Shown here: in pieces, positions 9,384-18,150 of the stretch
How positions within the stretch are numbered: position 1 is the stretch's first letter
Layout of the letters: each line of letters starts with the position of its first letter
NCBI GenBank assembly: GCA_038243995.1
Contig: JBBRTV010000021.1
Coordinates: forward strand, 41,811-105,810
Length of the DNA stretch: 64,000 nt
Direction of reading: 5' to 3'
Source: Scleromatobacter sp038243995
Lineage (GTDB): Bacteria; Pseudomonadota; Gammaproteobacteria; Burkholderiales; Burkholderiaceae_C
Position numbers and translations under genes: made by a program
Notes under the pieces: model-generated
The model's input: the letters and a program-made list of their open reading frames with translations, nothing else
What the model was told of the DNA's origin: nothing
Databases searched by the model: none

Positions 9384-9890
9384 ATGTCTGCAATGACTCC
9401 TGCTTTTTCATTCAAGGATTTCTTTTCCAGCTTCCTGCTCACGGAACTCTGGAAGGGAATGATGCTGACCGGCAAGTACTTCTTCTCGCCGACGATCACC
9501 GTGCAGTTCCCGGAAGAGAAGACGCCGATGAGCCCGCGCTTCCGCGGCCTGCATGCGCTGCGTCGCTACGAGAACGGCGAAGAGCGCTGCATCGCCTGCA
9601 AGCTGTGCGAGGCCGTCTGCCCGGCGATGGCGATCACCATCGAATCCGATGTCCGCTCCGACGGCAGCCGCCGCACGACGCGCTACGACATCGACCTGAC
9701 CAAGTGCATCTTCTGCGGCTTCTGCGAAGAGAGCTGCCCGGTCGACTCTATCGTCGAGACGCACATCTTCGAGTACCACGGTGAGAAGCGGGGCGACCTG
9801 TACTTCACCAAGGACATGCTGCTCGCCGTGGGCGACCGCTACGAACGCGAAATCGCCGCCGCCAAGGAGGCCGACGCCAAGTATCGCTGA
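9384..9890 (+). CDS. nuoI: NADH-quinone oxidoreductase subunit I
   Basis: NuoI is the two-cluster ferredoxin-like subunit (N6a and N6b) that relays electrons to NuoB. The 168-residue product has two classic 4Fe-4S motifs, CIACKLCEAVCP and CIFCGFCEESCP, after an N-terminal amphipathic anchoring region. It starts 15 bases after nuoH. Confidence 0.97.
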   Translation: MSAMTPAFSFKDFFSSFLLTELWKGMMLTGKYFFSPTITVQFPEEKTPMSPRFRGLHALRRYENGEERCIACKLCEAVCPAMAITIESDVRSDGSRRTTRYDIDLTKCIFCGFCEESCPVDSIVETHIFEYHGEKRGDLYFTKDMLLAVGDRYEREIAAAKEADAKYR

Positions 9891-9930
9891 GCGCCATCCA
9901 GCGCTCGGCATGCCTCGGTACCGCATAGCC

Positions 9931-10599
9931 ATGACAACAACCTCCGCCCTGTTCTACATTTTCTCCGCCGTGCTGCTGGCCGCGTCGTTCGGTGTCATCA
10001 CCGCGCGCTCCACGGTGCACGCCGCGCTCTTCCTGGTGCTGGCATTCTTCAACGCCTCGTGCCTGTGGATGATGCTCAAGGCCGAGTTCCTCGCGATCGC
10101 GCTGGTGCTCGTCTACGTCGGCGCCGTGATGGTGCTGTTCCTGTTCGTCGTGATGATGCTCGACATCAACACCGAGGAACTGCGCCAGGGCTTCTGGACG
10201 CACTTTCCGCTCGCCGCGGTCGTCGGCGTGCTGATCGCCCTCGAGATGGCGCTGGTGCTGATGGGCGGCTTCCGCCGCACCGACGCGCCCGTGGTCGACG
10301 CCCTCGCCATGAAGATGGGCAACACCCGCCTGCTGGGGATCGAGGTCTACACGAACTACCTGTATCCGCTGCAGGTCGCCGCGGTGCTGCTGCTGGTCGC
10401 GATCATCGCGGCGATCGCACTGACGCTGCGCCAGCGCAAGGACAGCAAGGCGATCGATCCGTCGATCGCGTTGCGCGCCCGCAAGGCGGATCGGCTGCGC
10501 ATCGTGAAGATGCAACCCACGATGGAAGTGCCCTCGGCCCCCGTCGCGAGCGCTGGTGCCGGCACCCCGCAAGGCAAGCAAGACGGAGGCAAGGCATGA
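9931..10599 (+). CDS. nuoJ: NADH-quinone oxidoreductase subunit J
   Basis: NuoJ is a membrane subunit next to NuoK and NuoA. The 222-residue product has five predicted transmembrane helices, with the conserved AEFLAIALVLVYVGAVMVLF helix. I chose ATG 9931 because it places the first helix directly at the N-terminus, as in homologues. An in-frame ATG at 9910 would add seven residues. Neither start has a clear ribosome site. The stop overlaps the nuoK ATG (ATGA at 10596-10599). Confidence 0.94.
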   Translation: MTTTSALFYIFSAVLLAASFGVITARSTVHAALFLVLAFFNASCLWMMLKAEFLAIALVLVYVGAVMVLFLFVVMMLDINTEELRQGFWTHFPLAAVVGVLIALEMALVLMGGFRRTDAPVVDALAMKMGNTRLLGIEVYTNYLYPLQVAAVLLLVAIIAAIALTLRQRKDSKAIDPSIALRARKADRLRIVKMQPTMEVPSAPVASAGAGTPQGKQDGGKA

Positions 10600-10913
10600 A
10601 TCTCGGTGACATCTCGCTCGCGCACTACCTGACGCTGGGCGGCATCCTGTTCGCCCTGTCGGTGGTCGGCATCTTCCTGAATCGCCGCAACCTGATCGTC
10701 CTGCTGATGGCCATCGAGCTCATGCTCCTGGCCGTCAACCTGAACTTCGTCGCCTTCTCGCACTACCTGGGCGACATGGCCGGGCAGGTCTTCGTGTTCT
10801 TCATCCTGACGGTGGCGGCTGCCGAATCAGCCATCGGCCTGGCCATCCTGGTCGTGCTGTTCCGCAATCGCGCCACGATCTCCGTCGACGAACTCGACGA
10901 GCTCAAGGGCTGA
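10596..10913 (+). CDS. nuoK: NADH-quinone oxidoreductase subunit K
   Basis: NuoK is a three-helix antiporter-like membrane subunit of complex I. The 105-residue product contains the conserved helix-2 glutamate in LLMAIELMLLAVNLNFVAF and a second glutamate in TVAAAESAIGLAI, both implicated in proton transfer in this family. It overlaps the nuoJ stop by four bases. Confidence 0.96.
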   Translation: MNLGDISLAHYLTLGGILFALSVVGIFLNRRNLIVLLMAIELMLLAVNLNFVAFSHYLGDMAGQVFVFFILTVAAAESAIGLAILVVLFRNRATISVDELDELKG

Positions 10914-10944
10914 GCCGGTACCCCCAGGAAAGCATCGAAAAAAC

Positions 10945-13053
10945 ATGTCTGCGAACCTGTCCCTAGCCCAGTTGCTGGTCGTGCCCATGGCACCGCTCGT
11001 CGGCGCGATCGCCGCCGGCCTGTTCGGCCACGCCATCGGCCGTCGCGGTGCCCACACGATCACGATCCTCGGCGTCCTCGTCTCCTTCGTGATCTCGGCG
11101 ATGACGCTGTATTCCGTCGTCCACGATGGCGCGCGCTTCTCCGGCACCGTCTACGAATGGATGACCGCGGGCGACCTGAAGATGGAAGTCGGCTTCCTCG
11201 TCGACGGCCTGACCGCGATGATGATGTGCGTCGTCACCTTCGTCTCGCTCATGGTGCACCTGTACACCGTCGGCTACATGGAAGAAGACCCCGGCTACCA
11301 GCGTTTCTTCTCGTACATCTCCCTGTTCACGTTCTCGATGCTGATGCTCGTGATGAGCAACAACTTCCTGCAGCTGTTCTTCGGCTGGGAGGCGGTGGGC
11401 CTGGTCTCCTACCTGCTGATCGGCTTCTGGTTCAAGAAGCCGACGGCCATCTTCGCGAACCTGAAGGCGTTCCTGGTCAACCGCGTCGGCGACTTCGGCT
11501 TCATCCTGGGCATCGGCCTCATCGCCAGCTACGCCCACACGCTGAACTACGCCGAAGCCTTCGACGCGTTCACCAAGTCGGCCGCGCTGCAGTCGATGGC
11601 GTTTCCCGGCACCGACTGGCTGCTGATCACCGTCACTTGCATCTGCCTGTTCATCGGCGCGATGGGCAAGAGCGCGCAGTTCCCGCTGCACGTCTGGCTG
11701 CCCGATTCGATGGAAGGCCCGACCCCGATCTCCGCGCTGATCCACGCCGCGACCATGGTCACGGCCGGCATCTTCATGGTGACGCGCATGTCGCCCCTGT
11801 TCGAGCTGTCCGATACCGCGCTGAACTTCGTGCTGGTCATCGGCTCGATCACCGCGCTGTTCATGGGCTTCCTGGGCATGATCCAGAACGACATCAAGCG
11901 CGTCGTGGCGTATTCGACGCTGTCGCAGCTCGGCTACATGACGGTCGCGCTCGGCCTGTCGGCCTACCCGGTCGCCGTGTTCCACCTGATGACGCACGCT
12001 TTCTTCAAGGCCTTGCTGTTCCTCGGCGCCGGCTCCGTGATCATGGGCATGCACCACGACCAGGACATCCGCAACATGGGCGGCCTGCGCAAGTACATGC
12101 CCATCACCTGGATCACGTCGCTGATCGGCTCGCTCGCCTTGATCGGCACGCCGTTCTTCGCCGGGTTCTACTCGAAGGACAGCATCATCGAGGCGGCGCA
12201 CGCCAGCCACCTGCCGGGCGCCGGCTTCGCGATCTTCGCGGTGACCGCCGGCGTGTTCGTCACGGCGTTCTACTCGTTCCGCATGTATTTCCTGGTGTTC
12301 CACGGCCCGGAGCGCTTCCGCGCCAAGCCGTTCCCGCCGGAAGACGAGGAAGCCCACGCGCCCGCGCACGCCGACCACGCCCATGGCGCCCACGACGCGC
12401 ACGGCCATGCCGTCGCCGCGCAGGGTTCGCACGGCCACGACGACCATCACGCGCACGAGCCGCACGAGTCGCCCTGGGTCGTCACGGTGCCGCTGGTGGC
12501 GCTGGCGATCCCGTCGGCGATCATCGGCTTCATGACGATACAGCCGATGCTGTTCGGCGACTTCTTCAAGGACTCGATCGTCTTCGACACCGAGAAGCAC
12601 CCCGCGATGGAAGAACTCGCGAAGGACTTCCACGGCGCGGTCGAGATGGGCCTGCACGCATTCACGTCGCTGCCGTTCCTCCTCGCGCTGGCCGGCGTCG
12701 CGCTGGCCTACCTCATGTACATCGTCAAGCCTTCGCTGTCCGACACGGCGGCGAAGGTGTTCGCGCCGTTCATCAAGATCCTCGAGAACAAGTATTACTT
12801 CGACTGGTTCAACGAGAACGTCCTCGCCGCCGGGGCACGCCTGCTGGGGCGCGGCTTGTGGAAGGGCGGCGACCAGGGCCTGATCGACGGCCTGTTCGTC
12901 AATGGTTCGGCGCGTGCCGTCGGCGCTTTCGCCGGCGTCGTGCGCCTCGTGCAGACCGGCCACCTCTACTGGTACGCGCTGGTGATGATCCTGGGTGTGT
13001 TCGGTCTCCTGACCTGGCAGCTCTGGCCCTATCTCCTGAGCGTCGCTCACTGA
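10945..13053 (+). CDS. nuoL: NADH-quinone oxidoreductase subunit L
   Basis: NuoL is the distal antiporter-like proton-pumping subunit with the long lateral helix. The 702-residue product carries the conserved lysine/histidine channel region (MGKSAQFPLHVWLPDSMEGP, then LIHAATMVTAG). A His-rich hydrophilic insertion lies at about residues 465-512 (a run of HADHAHGAHDAHGH followed by HGHDDHHAHEPHE). It sits in a loop between membrane helices and could bind metal, although similar loops occur in other betaproteobacterial NuoL proteins. Confidence 0.96.
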   Translation: MSANLSLAQLLVVPMAPLVGAIAAGLFGHAIGRRGAHTITILGVLVSFVISAMTLYSVVHDGARFSGTVYEWMTAGDLKMEVGFLVDGLTAMMMCVVTFVSLMVHLYTVGYMEEDPGYQRFFSYISLFTFSMLMLVMSNNFLQLFFGWEAVGLVSYLLIGFWFKKPTAIFANLKAFLVNRVGDFGFILGIGLIASYAHTLNYAEAFDAFTKSAALQSMAFPGTDWLLITVTCICLFIGAMGKSAQFPLHVWLPDSMEGPTPISALIHAATMVTAGIFMVTRMSPLFELSDTALNFVLVIGSITALFMGFLGMIQNDIKRVVAYSTLSQLGYMTVALGLSAYPVAVFHLMTHAFFKALLFLGAGSVIMGMHHDQDIRNMGGLRKYMPITWITSLIGSLALIGTPFFAGFYSKDSIIEAAHASHLPGAGFAIFAVTAGVFVTAFYSFRMYFLVFHGPERFRAKPFPPEDEEAHAPAHADHAHGAHDAHGHAVAAQGSHGHDDHHAHEPHESPWVVTVPLVALAIPSAIIGFMTIQPMLFGDFFKDSIVFDTEKHPAMEELAKDFHGAVEMGLHAFTSLPFLLALAGVALAYLMYIVKPSLSDTAAKVFAPFIKILENKYYFDWFNENVLAAGARLLGRGLWKGGDQGLIDGLFVNGSARAVGAFAGVVRLVQTGHLYWYALVMILGVFGLLTWQLWPYLLSVAH

Positions 13054-13075
13054 TCAAAGCCGGCGGAGAACAACA

Positions 13076-14551
13076 ATGAGTTTCCTGAGTCTGGCCATCT
13101 GGCTGCCTATCCTGGCGGGGGTGGCGTTGCTGGCGATCGGGCGCGACGACAACGCGCGTTTCGTTCGCTGGTTCTCTCTCGTCGCGGCCATCGCCGCATT
13201 CCTGGTCACGATCCCGCTGATCACCGGCTTCGACACGACGACCGCGGCGCTGCAGTTCCAGGAGAACTGGGTCTGGATCGACCGCTTCCGCGCCAACTAC
13301 CACCTCGGCGTCGACGGCATTTCCGTCTGGTTCGTGCTGCTGACCGCTTTCATCACCGTCATCGTCGTGATCGCGGGCTGGCAGGTCATCACCGACCGCG
13401 TGCACCAGTACATGGGCGCGTTCCTGATCCTGTCCGGCCTGATGGTGGGCGTGTTCGCGGCCATGGACGGGCTGCTGTTCTACACGTTCTTCGAAGCGAC
13501 CCTGATCCCGATGTACATCATCATCGGCGTCTGGGGCGGCCCGCGCCGGATCTACGCATCGTTCAAGTTCTTCCTGTACACGTTGCTCGGCTCGCTGCTG
13601 ATGCTCGTCGCGATCGTCTACCTGTACTACAAGTCGGGCGGCAGTTTCGACATCCTCTCGTGGCACGCGCTGAAGCTGTCGATGCATGCGCAGACGCTGC
13701 TGTTCTTCGCGTTCCTCGCGGCGTTCTCGGTCAAGGTGCCGATGTGGCCGGTGCATACGTGGTTGCCCGACGCGCACGTGGAGGCGCCGACCGGCGGCTC
13801 CGTCGTCCTGGCCGCGATCATGCTGAAGCTCGGCGCCTACGGTTTCGTGCGCTTCTCGCTGCCGATCGCGCCCGACGCCAGCCACCACTGGGCGTGGTTG
13901 ATCGTCACGCTGTCGCTGATCGCCGTGGTCTACATCGGCCTCGTCGCGATGGTGCAGCAAGACATGAAGAAGCTCGTCGCGTATTCGTCGATCGCGCACA
14001 TGGGCTTCTGCACGCTCGGCTTCTTCATCTTCAGCACCCTCGGCATGGAAGGCGCGCTCGTGCAGATGATCGCGCACGGCTTCGTGTCCGGCGCCATGTT
14101 CCTGTGCATCGGCGTGCTGTACGACCGCGTCCACTCGCGCGACATCTCGGCCTACGGCGGCGTCGCCAACACGATGCCCAAGTTCGCCGCGTTCGCCGTG
14201 CTGTTCGCCATGGCGAACTGCGGCCTGCCGGGCACGGCGGGCTTCGTCGGCGAATGGATGGTCATCCTCGCGGCGGTCGGCTTCAATTTCTGGGTCGCGC
14301 TGCTGGCCGCCACCGCGCTGATCTTCGGCGCCGCCTACACCTTGTGGATGGTCAAGCGCGTGTACTTCGGCGAGATCGCCAACCACCACGTGGCCGAACT
14401 GAAAGACATCGATGCCCGCGAGTTCTTCATGCTGGCCTTGCTGGCTGCCGCGGTGCTCGCGATGGGCCTGTACCCGAAACCCTTCACCGATGTGATGCAG
14501 GTGTCGGTGGGTGAATTGCTGAAGCACGTCGCTCAGTCGAAGCTGATCTGA
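13076..14551 (+). CDS. nuoM: NADH-quinone oxidoreductase subunit M
   Basis: NuoM is the second antiporter-like proton-pumping subunit. The 491-residue product has about 14 transmembrane helices, the FFEATLIPMYIIIG helix with its essential glutamate, and the KVPMWPVHTWLPDAHVEAPT channel motif. It lies 22 bases after nuoL with a GGAG ribosome site. Confidence 0.97.
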   Translation: MSFLSLAIWLPILAGVALLAIGRDDNARFVRWFSLVAAIAAFLVTIPLITGFDTTTAALQFQENWVWIDRFRANYHLGVDGISVWFVLLTAFITVIVVIAGWQVITDRVHQYMGAFLILSGLMVGVFAAMDGLLFYTFFEATLIPMYIIIGVWGGPRRIYASFKFFLYTLLGSLLMLVAIVYLYYKSGGSFDILSWHALKLSMHAQTLLFFAFLAAFSVKVPMWPVHTWLPDAHVEAPTGGSVVLAAIMLKLGAYGFVRFSLPIAPDASHHWAWLIVTLSLIAVVYIGLVAMVQQDMKKLVAYSSIAHMGFCTLGFFIFSTLGMEGALVQMIAHGFVSGAMFLCIGVLYDRVHSRDISAYGGVANTMPKFAAFAVLFAMANCGLPGTAGFVGEWMVILAAVGFNFWVALLAATALIFGAAYTLWMVKRVYFGEIANHHVAELKDIDAREFFMLALLAAAVLAMGLYPKPFTDVMQVSVGELLKHVAQSKLI

Positions 14552-14568
14552 GCCACGGAAAGATCCTC

Positions 14569-16047
14569 ATGAATCAATTGAACTGGCTGATCGTCTACCC
14601 CGAGATCTTTCTGCTGCTGATGACCTCGGTGGTGGCGCTGGTCGGCGTCAACGCCACGTCGGCGCGCCTGAACCTGACGTTCTGGATCGCCGAGGCGTCG
14701 CTGCTGGTCTTCGCAGGCATGCATTTCCACGAGCTGCACAGCGAGACGGTCTACGGCATGCAGCGCATGGTCGTGTCCGACCCGCTCGGGCACCTGCTCG
14801 GCCTGGCGTCCGCCCTGGCGACGATGATCACGCTCGGCTATGCCCGGCCGTACCTGGCCTCGCGCGACCTGCTCAAGGGCGAGTTCCTGTCGCTCGCGAT
14901 GTTCTCGCTCCTGGGCATTTCGGTGATGGTCTCGGCGAACAACTTCCTCGTCGTCTACGTCGGCCTCGAGCTGATGACGCTGTCGCTCTACGCCCTGGCC
15001 GCGCTGCGCCGCGACCACGCCATCGCGACCGAAGCCGCGATGAAGTACTTCGTCCTCGGCGCGCTGGCGAGCGGCTTCCTGCTCTACGGCCTGTCGATGA
15101 TGTACGGCGCCACCGGCACGCTCGACCTGCCCTACGTGTTCGACGCCATCCACAAGGGCACGGCGGCGCCGCAGGTGCTCACCTTCGGCCTGGTGTTCAT
15201 CGTCGCCGGCCTCGCCTTCAAGCTCGGCCTCGCGCCGTTCCACATGTGGGTGCCCGACGTCTACCAGGGTGCGCCGACCGCCGTCACGCTGCTGATCTCC
15301 GGCGCGCCGAAACTGGCGGCGTTCGCGATCACCTTCCGCATCCTCGTGGAGGGCCTCTCCGGCCTCGCGGGCGACTGGCAGGAAATGCTGATCGTGCTGT
15401 CCGTCGCCTCGATGTCGCTGGGTAATCTCGCCGCCATCGCACAGACCAACCTGAAGCGCCTGCTGGCGTATTCGGCGATCGCGCAACTCGGTTTCATGCT
15501 GCTCGGCGTGACCCCGACGGTGATCGAGATGAATACCTATTCGGCCAGCAACGGCTACAGCTCGGCGATGTTCTACGTGATCACCTACGTGCTCACGACG
15601 CTCGGCACCTTCGGGCTCATCATGTACCTGTCGCGCCATGGCTTCGAGAGCGAAGAGATCTCCGACCTGGCGGGCCTGGCGAAGCGCTCGCCCTGGGTCG
15701 CCGGCGTCATGTCCATCTTCATGTTCTCGCTCGCCGGCATCCCGCCGCTGGTCGGTTTCTACGCCAAGTTCGCCGTGCTTCAGGCGCTGGTCAGCACCAA
15801 CCAGACCGGCTACATCGTGCTCGCGGTCATCGCGGTGCTGCTGTCGCTGATCGGCGCGTACTACTACCTGCGCATCGTCAAGACGATGTACTTCGACGAG
15901 CCCGTCGATCCGACGCCCATCAGGGGCGACACGGGGACCGCCGTGCTCCTGGCCCTGAACGGACTGGCCGCGCTCGGCTTCGGACTGCTGCCGGACGGCC
16001 TGATGTCGCTGTGCCGCGATGCGGTGCAGAAGGCATTGAACAGCTGA
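14569..16047 (+). CDS. nuoN: NADH-quinone oxidoreductase subunit N
   Basis: NuoN is the third antiporter-like proton-pumping subunit and the last gene of the nuo operon. The 492-residue product has about 14 helices, the ELMTLSLYALAA helix with its conserved glutamate, and the FKLGLAPFHMWVPDVYQGAPT motif. It starts 17 bases after nuoM. Confidence 0.97.
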   Translation: MNQLNWLIVYPEIFLLLMTSVVALVGVNATSARLNLTFWIAEASLLVFAGMHFHELHSETVYGMQRMVVSDPLGHLLGLASALATMITLGYARPYLASRDLLKGEFLSLAMFSLLGISVMVSANNFLVVYVGLELMTLSLYALAALRRDHAIATEAAMKYFVLGALASGFLLYGLSMMYGATGTLDLPYVFDAIHKGTAAPQVLTFGLVFIVAGLAFKLGLAPFHMWVPDVYQGAPTAVTLLISGAPKLAAFAITFRILVEGLSGLAGDWQEMLIVLSVASMSLGNLAAIAQTNLKRLLAYSAIAQLGFMLLGVTPTVIEMNTYSASNGYSSAMFYVITYVLTTLGTFGLIMYLSRHGFESEEISDLAGLAKRSPWVAGVMSIFMFSLAGIPPLVGFYAKFAVLQALVSTNQTGYIVLAVIAVLLSLIGAYYYLRIVKTMYFDEPVDPTPIRGDTGTAVLLALNGLAALGFGLLPDGLMSLCRDAVQKALNS

Positions 16048-16086
16048 TGACCCGGATGGCGCCAGTCTCCTCCGGGCGGAGTGCGC

Positions 16087-16722
16087 ATGTCTGAAAAGAA
16101 CATCGAGGCGATCGTCGCCGGGGGCTCGCCGCAGCGCGAGATCGCCGGGGTAGACGCCCATCTCGTCGAACGCCGCGTGCATTCCGAGAGCGTCTACGAA
16201 GGTCACTTCCTGAAGGTGCGCCGCGATAGCGTCCTGCTGCCCGGTGGGCAGTCCGCCACGCGCGAGTACGTGACGCATCCCGGCGCAGTGATGATCGTGC
16301 CGATCGCCGACGACGGCACGCTGGTCGTCGAGCGCCAGCATCGCTATCCGCTGGACATGGTGCTGCTGGAATTCCCGGCCGGCAAGCTCGACCCGGACGA
16401 GACCACCCTGCAATGCGCGCAGCGCGAACTCGCCGAGGAAACCGGTTTCCGCGCCCGCGAATGGGCCTACGCGGGACGCATGCACAACGCGCCCGCGTAC
16501 TCCACCGAATTCATCGAGATCTGGTTCGCGCGCGGCCTGGTCCCGGGCGAGCAATCGCTGGACGACGGCGAGTTCGTCGAAGTGCACCGGATCGGGGAGG
16601 CCGCGCTGCTCGAACTGGCCGCGCGCGGCCAGCTGACCGATGCCAAGACCATGGTCGGCCTCCTGCGACTGCAGCAATGGCGGGCCGGCGCCTGGAATCC
16701 GACCTGGCAGGGGGTGCCGTGA
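16087..16722 (+). CDS. Nudix hydrolase, ADP-ribose pyrophosphatase type
   Basis: Nudix hydrolases cleave nucleoside diphosphates linked to another moiety; this subgroup acts mostly on ADP-ribose. The 211-residue protein has a complete Nudix box at residues 99-121 (G-x5-E-x7-REL-x-EE-x-G), the residues that bind magnesium. The ATG at 16087 follows GGCGGAG; a GTG six bases earlier is also in frame. A Nudix gene after nuoN is usual in Burkholderiales. The small DUF2818 gene that often separates them is absent. Confidence 0.9.
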   Translation: MSEKNIEAIVAGGSPQREIAGVDAHLVERRVHSESVYEGHFLKVRRDSVLLPGGQSATREYVTHPGAVMIVPIADDGTLVVERQHRYPLDMVLLEFPAGKLDPDETTLQCAQRELAEETGFRAREWAYAGRMHNAPAYSTEFIEIWFARGLVPGEQSLDDGEFVEVHRIGEAALLELAARGQLTDAKTMVGLLRLQQWRAGAWNPTWQGVP

Positions 16723-16786
16723 GATCCGGACGACGACGACGCAGCGGCGGGCCCGGCCTGCGCACGGCCCCTCCCGGGGTGGCGTC

Positions 16787-17272
16787 GTGAAGGTTCTCGA
16801 CCTGCGTTGTGCCGCGGGCCATGCCTTCGAGGGCTGGTTCGCGTCGGAAGACGACTACCTCGCGCAGCGCGAGCGGGGCCAGCTCGATTGCCCGGTATGC
16901 GGCAACGTCGACGTCGCGCGCCTGCCCAGCGCACCGCGGCTGAACCTGTCGGGCGCGCGTGCTCCGGATCCGGGATCGGGGTCCTCGCCCGATCACGCGC
17001 GCGTCGGCAGCGGGCCGTCGACGGTGCCCCAGCTCGCCGTTCACGGCAATGCCGCCGCGCGGTTCGTCGACGCGGTCGCCGAACTGTTGAAGAACACCGT
17101 GGATGTCGGAAACCGCTTCGCCGAGGAAGCGCGCCGCATTCATTACGGCGAGAGCAACGCGCAGGCGATTCGCGGCCAGACCACGCCGGAAGAGCGCGAG
17201 GCGCTCGCCGACGAAGGCATCGAGGTGTTCACGCTACCGCTGGCCGTGCCGCCGAAGACGCCTCTCCAATAG
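16787..17272 (+). CDS. DUF1178 family zinc-ribbon protein
   Basis: A 161-residue protein of the DUF1178 family, whose function is unknown. The N-terminus (VKVLDLRCAAGHAFEGWF) followed by CPVCG at about residues 33-37 forms a short CxxGH...CxxC zinc-ribbon pattern. The C-terminus carries the conserved YGE...IRGQ.TPEE segment. The start is GTG at 16787, because no ATG precedes the conserved beginning. Its last 44 bases overlap the 3' end of a convergent gene. Confidence 0.85.
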   Translation: MKVLDLRCAAGHAFEGWFASEDDYLAQRERGQLDCPVCGNVDVARLPSAPRLNLSGARAPDPGSGSSPDHARVGSGPSTVPQLAVHGNAAARFVDAVAELLKNTVDVGNRFAEEARRIHYGESNAQAIRGQTTPEEREALADEGIEVFTLPLAVPPKTPLQ

Positions 17273-17933
17273 GCGCAGCAGCGCCGGCGGTGCAGGGGTC
17301 TGCCACCCGCGATGCGGCTGCGCTCCCCGGTTCGAAGGGCTGCAGGTTCACGTGCGACACCCGCGTCGCGCCGAGATGCGAGCGCGCCTCGTGCCCCTGG
17401 TCGCCGACGCGCACGACCACCCAGTCGATCTGCGAGACATCCTTGCCGGCGCCCAGCTCGCCCAGCCGTTGCATGAATTCGGCGCAGAGCTGGGCGGACG
17501 ATTCTGCGCGCAGCGCGGTGCTCGGGATGCCGGCGGCTTCCGCGAACGAACCGGGTGGCAGCGGCTGCGCGCGGTGCAGGGTCGCGATGCCGAGGATGCG
17601 GACATCCTTGCGCGCATTGTCGATGTCGCGGCGGTGCACAGGCCCGCCCCGCGCGCCGGCGGGCCCGCTTCCGGACTGCAGGAACTCCTTCAGGTGGGCC
17701 GCCGACTGGCGCAACGATTCCTCGCGACCGTCGAAGCCGTTGATGCGTCGCATCAGTGCGACCAGTTCGGCGTGCCGCGGGGCATGACCCTGGGCGTCGA
17801 TGTCCAGGATATAGACCTCGGGCAGGGCGCAGACACGCTCGGCGCGGCGCAGGCGCCCGCCTGTCACGAGCGAGCCGTACGCGATGTCCTGGCCCCAGTA
17901 TTCACGGCAGGGATGCATGGATTGTCTCTTCAT
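17229..17933 (-). CDS. Hypothetical protein, no recognised family
   Basis: I do not recognise this 234-residue product. It is soluble, with no signal peptide or membrane segment. The N-terminal 60 residues (REYWGQDIAYGSLVTGGRLR, later VYILDIDAQGHA) read like a globular domain. The last 40 residues are Ala-rich. The start ATG at 17933 is preceded by AAAGG. The coding call rests on length, reasonable composition and a candidate promoter upstream. The 44-bp overlap with the convergent DUF1178 gene is a mild argument against the exact 3' end. Confidence 0.55.
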   Translation of the reverse strand: MKRQSMHPCREYWGQDIAYGSLVTGGRLRRAERVCALPEVYILDIDAQGHAPRHAELVALMRRINGFDGREESLRQSAAHLKEFLQSGSGPAGARGGPVHRRDIDNARKDVRILGIATLHRAQPLPPGSFAEAAGIPSTALRAESSAQLCAEFMQRLGELGAGKDVSQIDWVVVRVGDQGHEARSHLGATRVSHVNLQPFEPGSAAASRVADPCTAGAAAPIGEASSAARPAVA

Positions 17934-17997
17934 GGCATCGCCTTTGCCCGGCGCGTCCGGGGCGGACGGCGGCAGGCGAGCCCGATATCGTGGGCGC

Positions 17998-18027
17998 ACT
18001 GTAGGGGCGCTGCCGGGCCGGATCCAA
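17998..18027 (-). promoter_or_regulatory. Candidate sigma-70 promoter of the hypothetical gene
   Basis: On the minus strand, TTGGAT (18022-18027) and TACAGT (17998-18003) are spaced by 18 bases. This would give a leader of about 55 nt before the ATG at 17933. Only the two hexamers support it. Confidence 0.3.
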
Positions 18028-18150
18028 TGCCGAGTGCACCGTCGCGCATGCACGATCGGCATGACATGACGATGAAACGCGGCGCGGGTTCGTGCTGACG
18101 GGTGCCCGCGACCACAGCGCGACAGCGCGACAGTGTGCTGCGTGCCCGCG

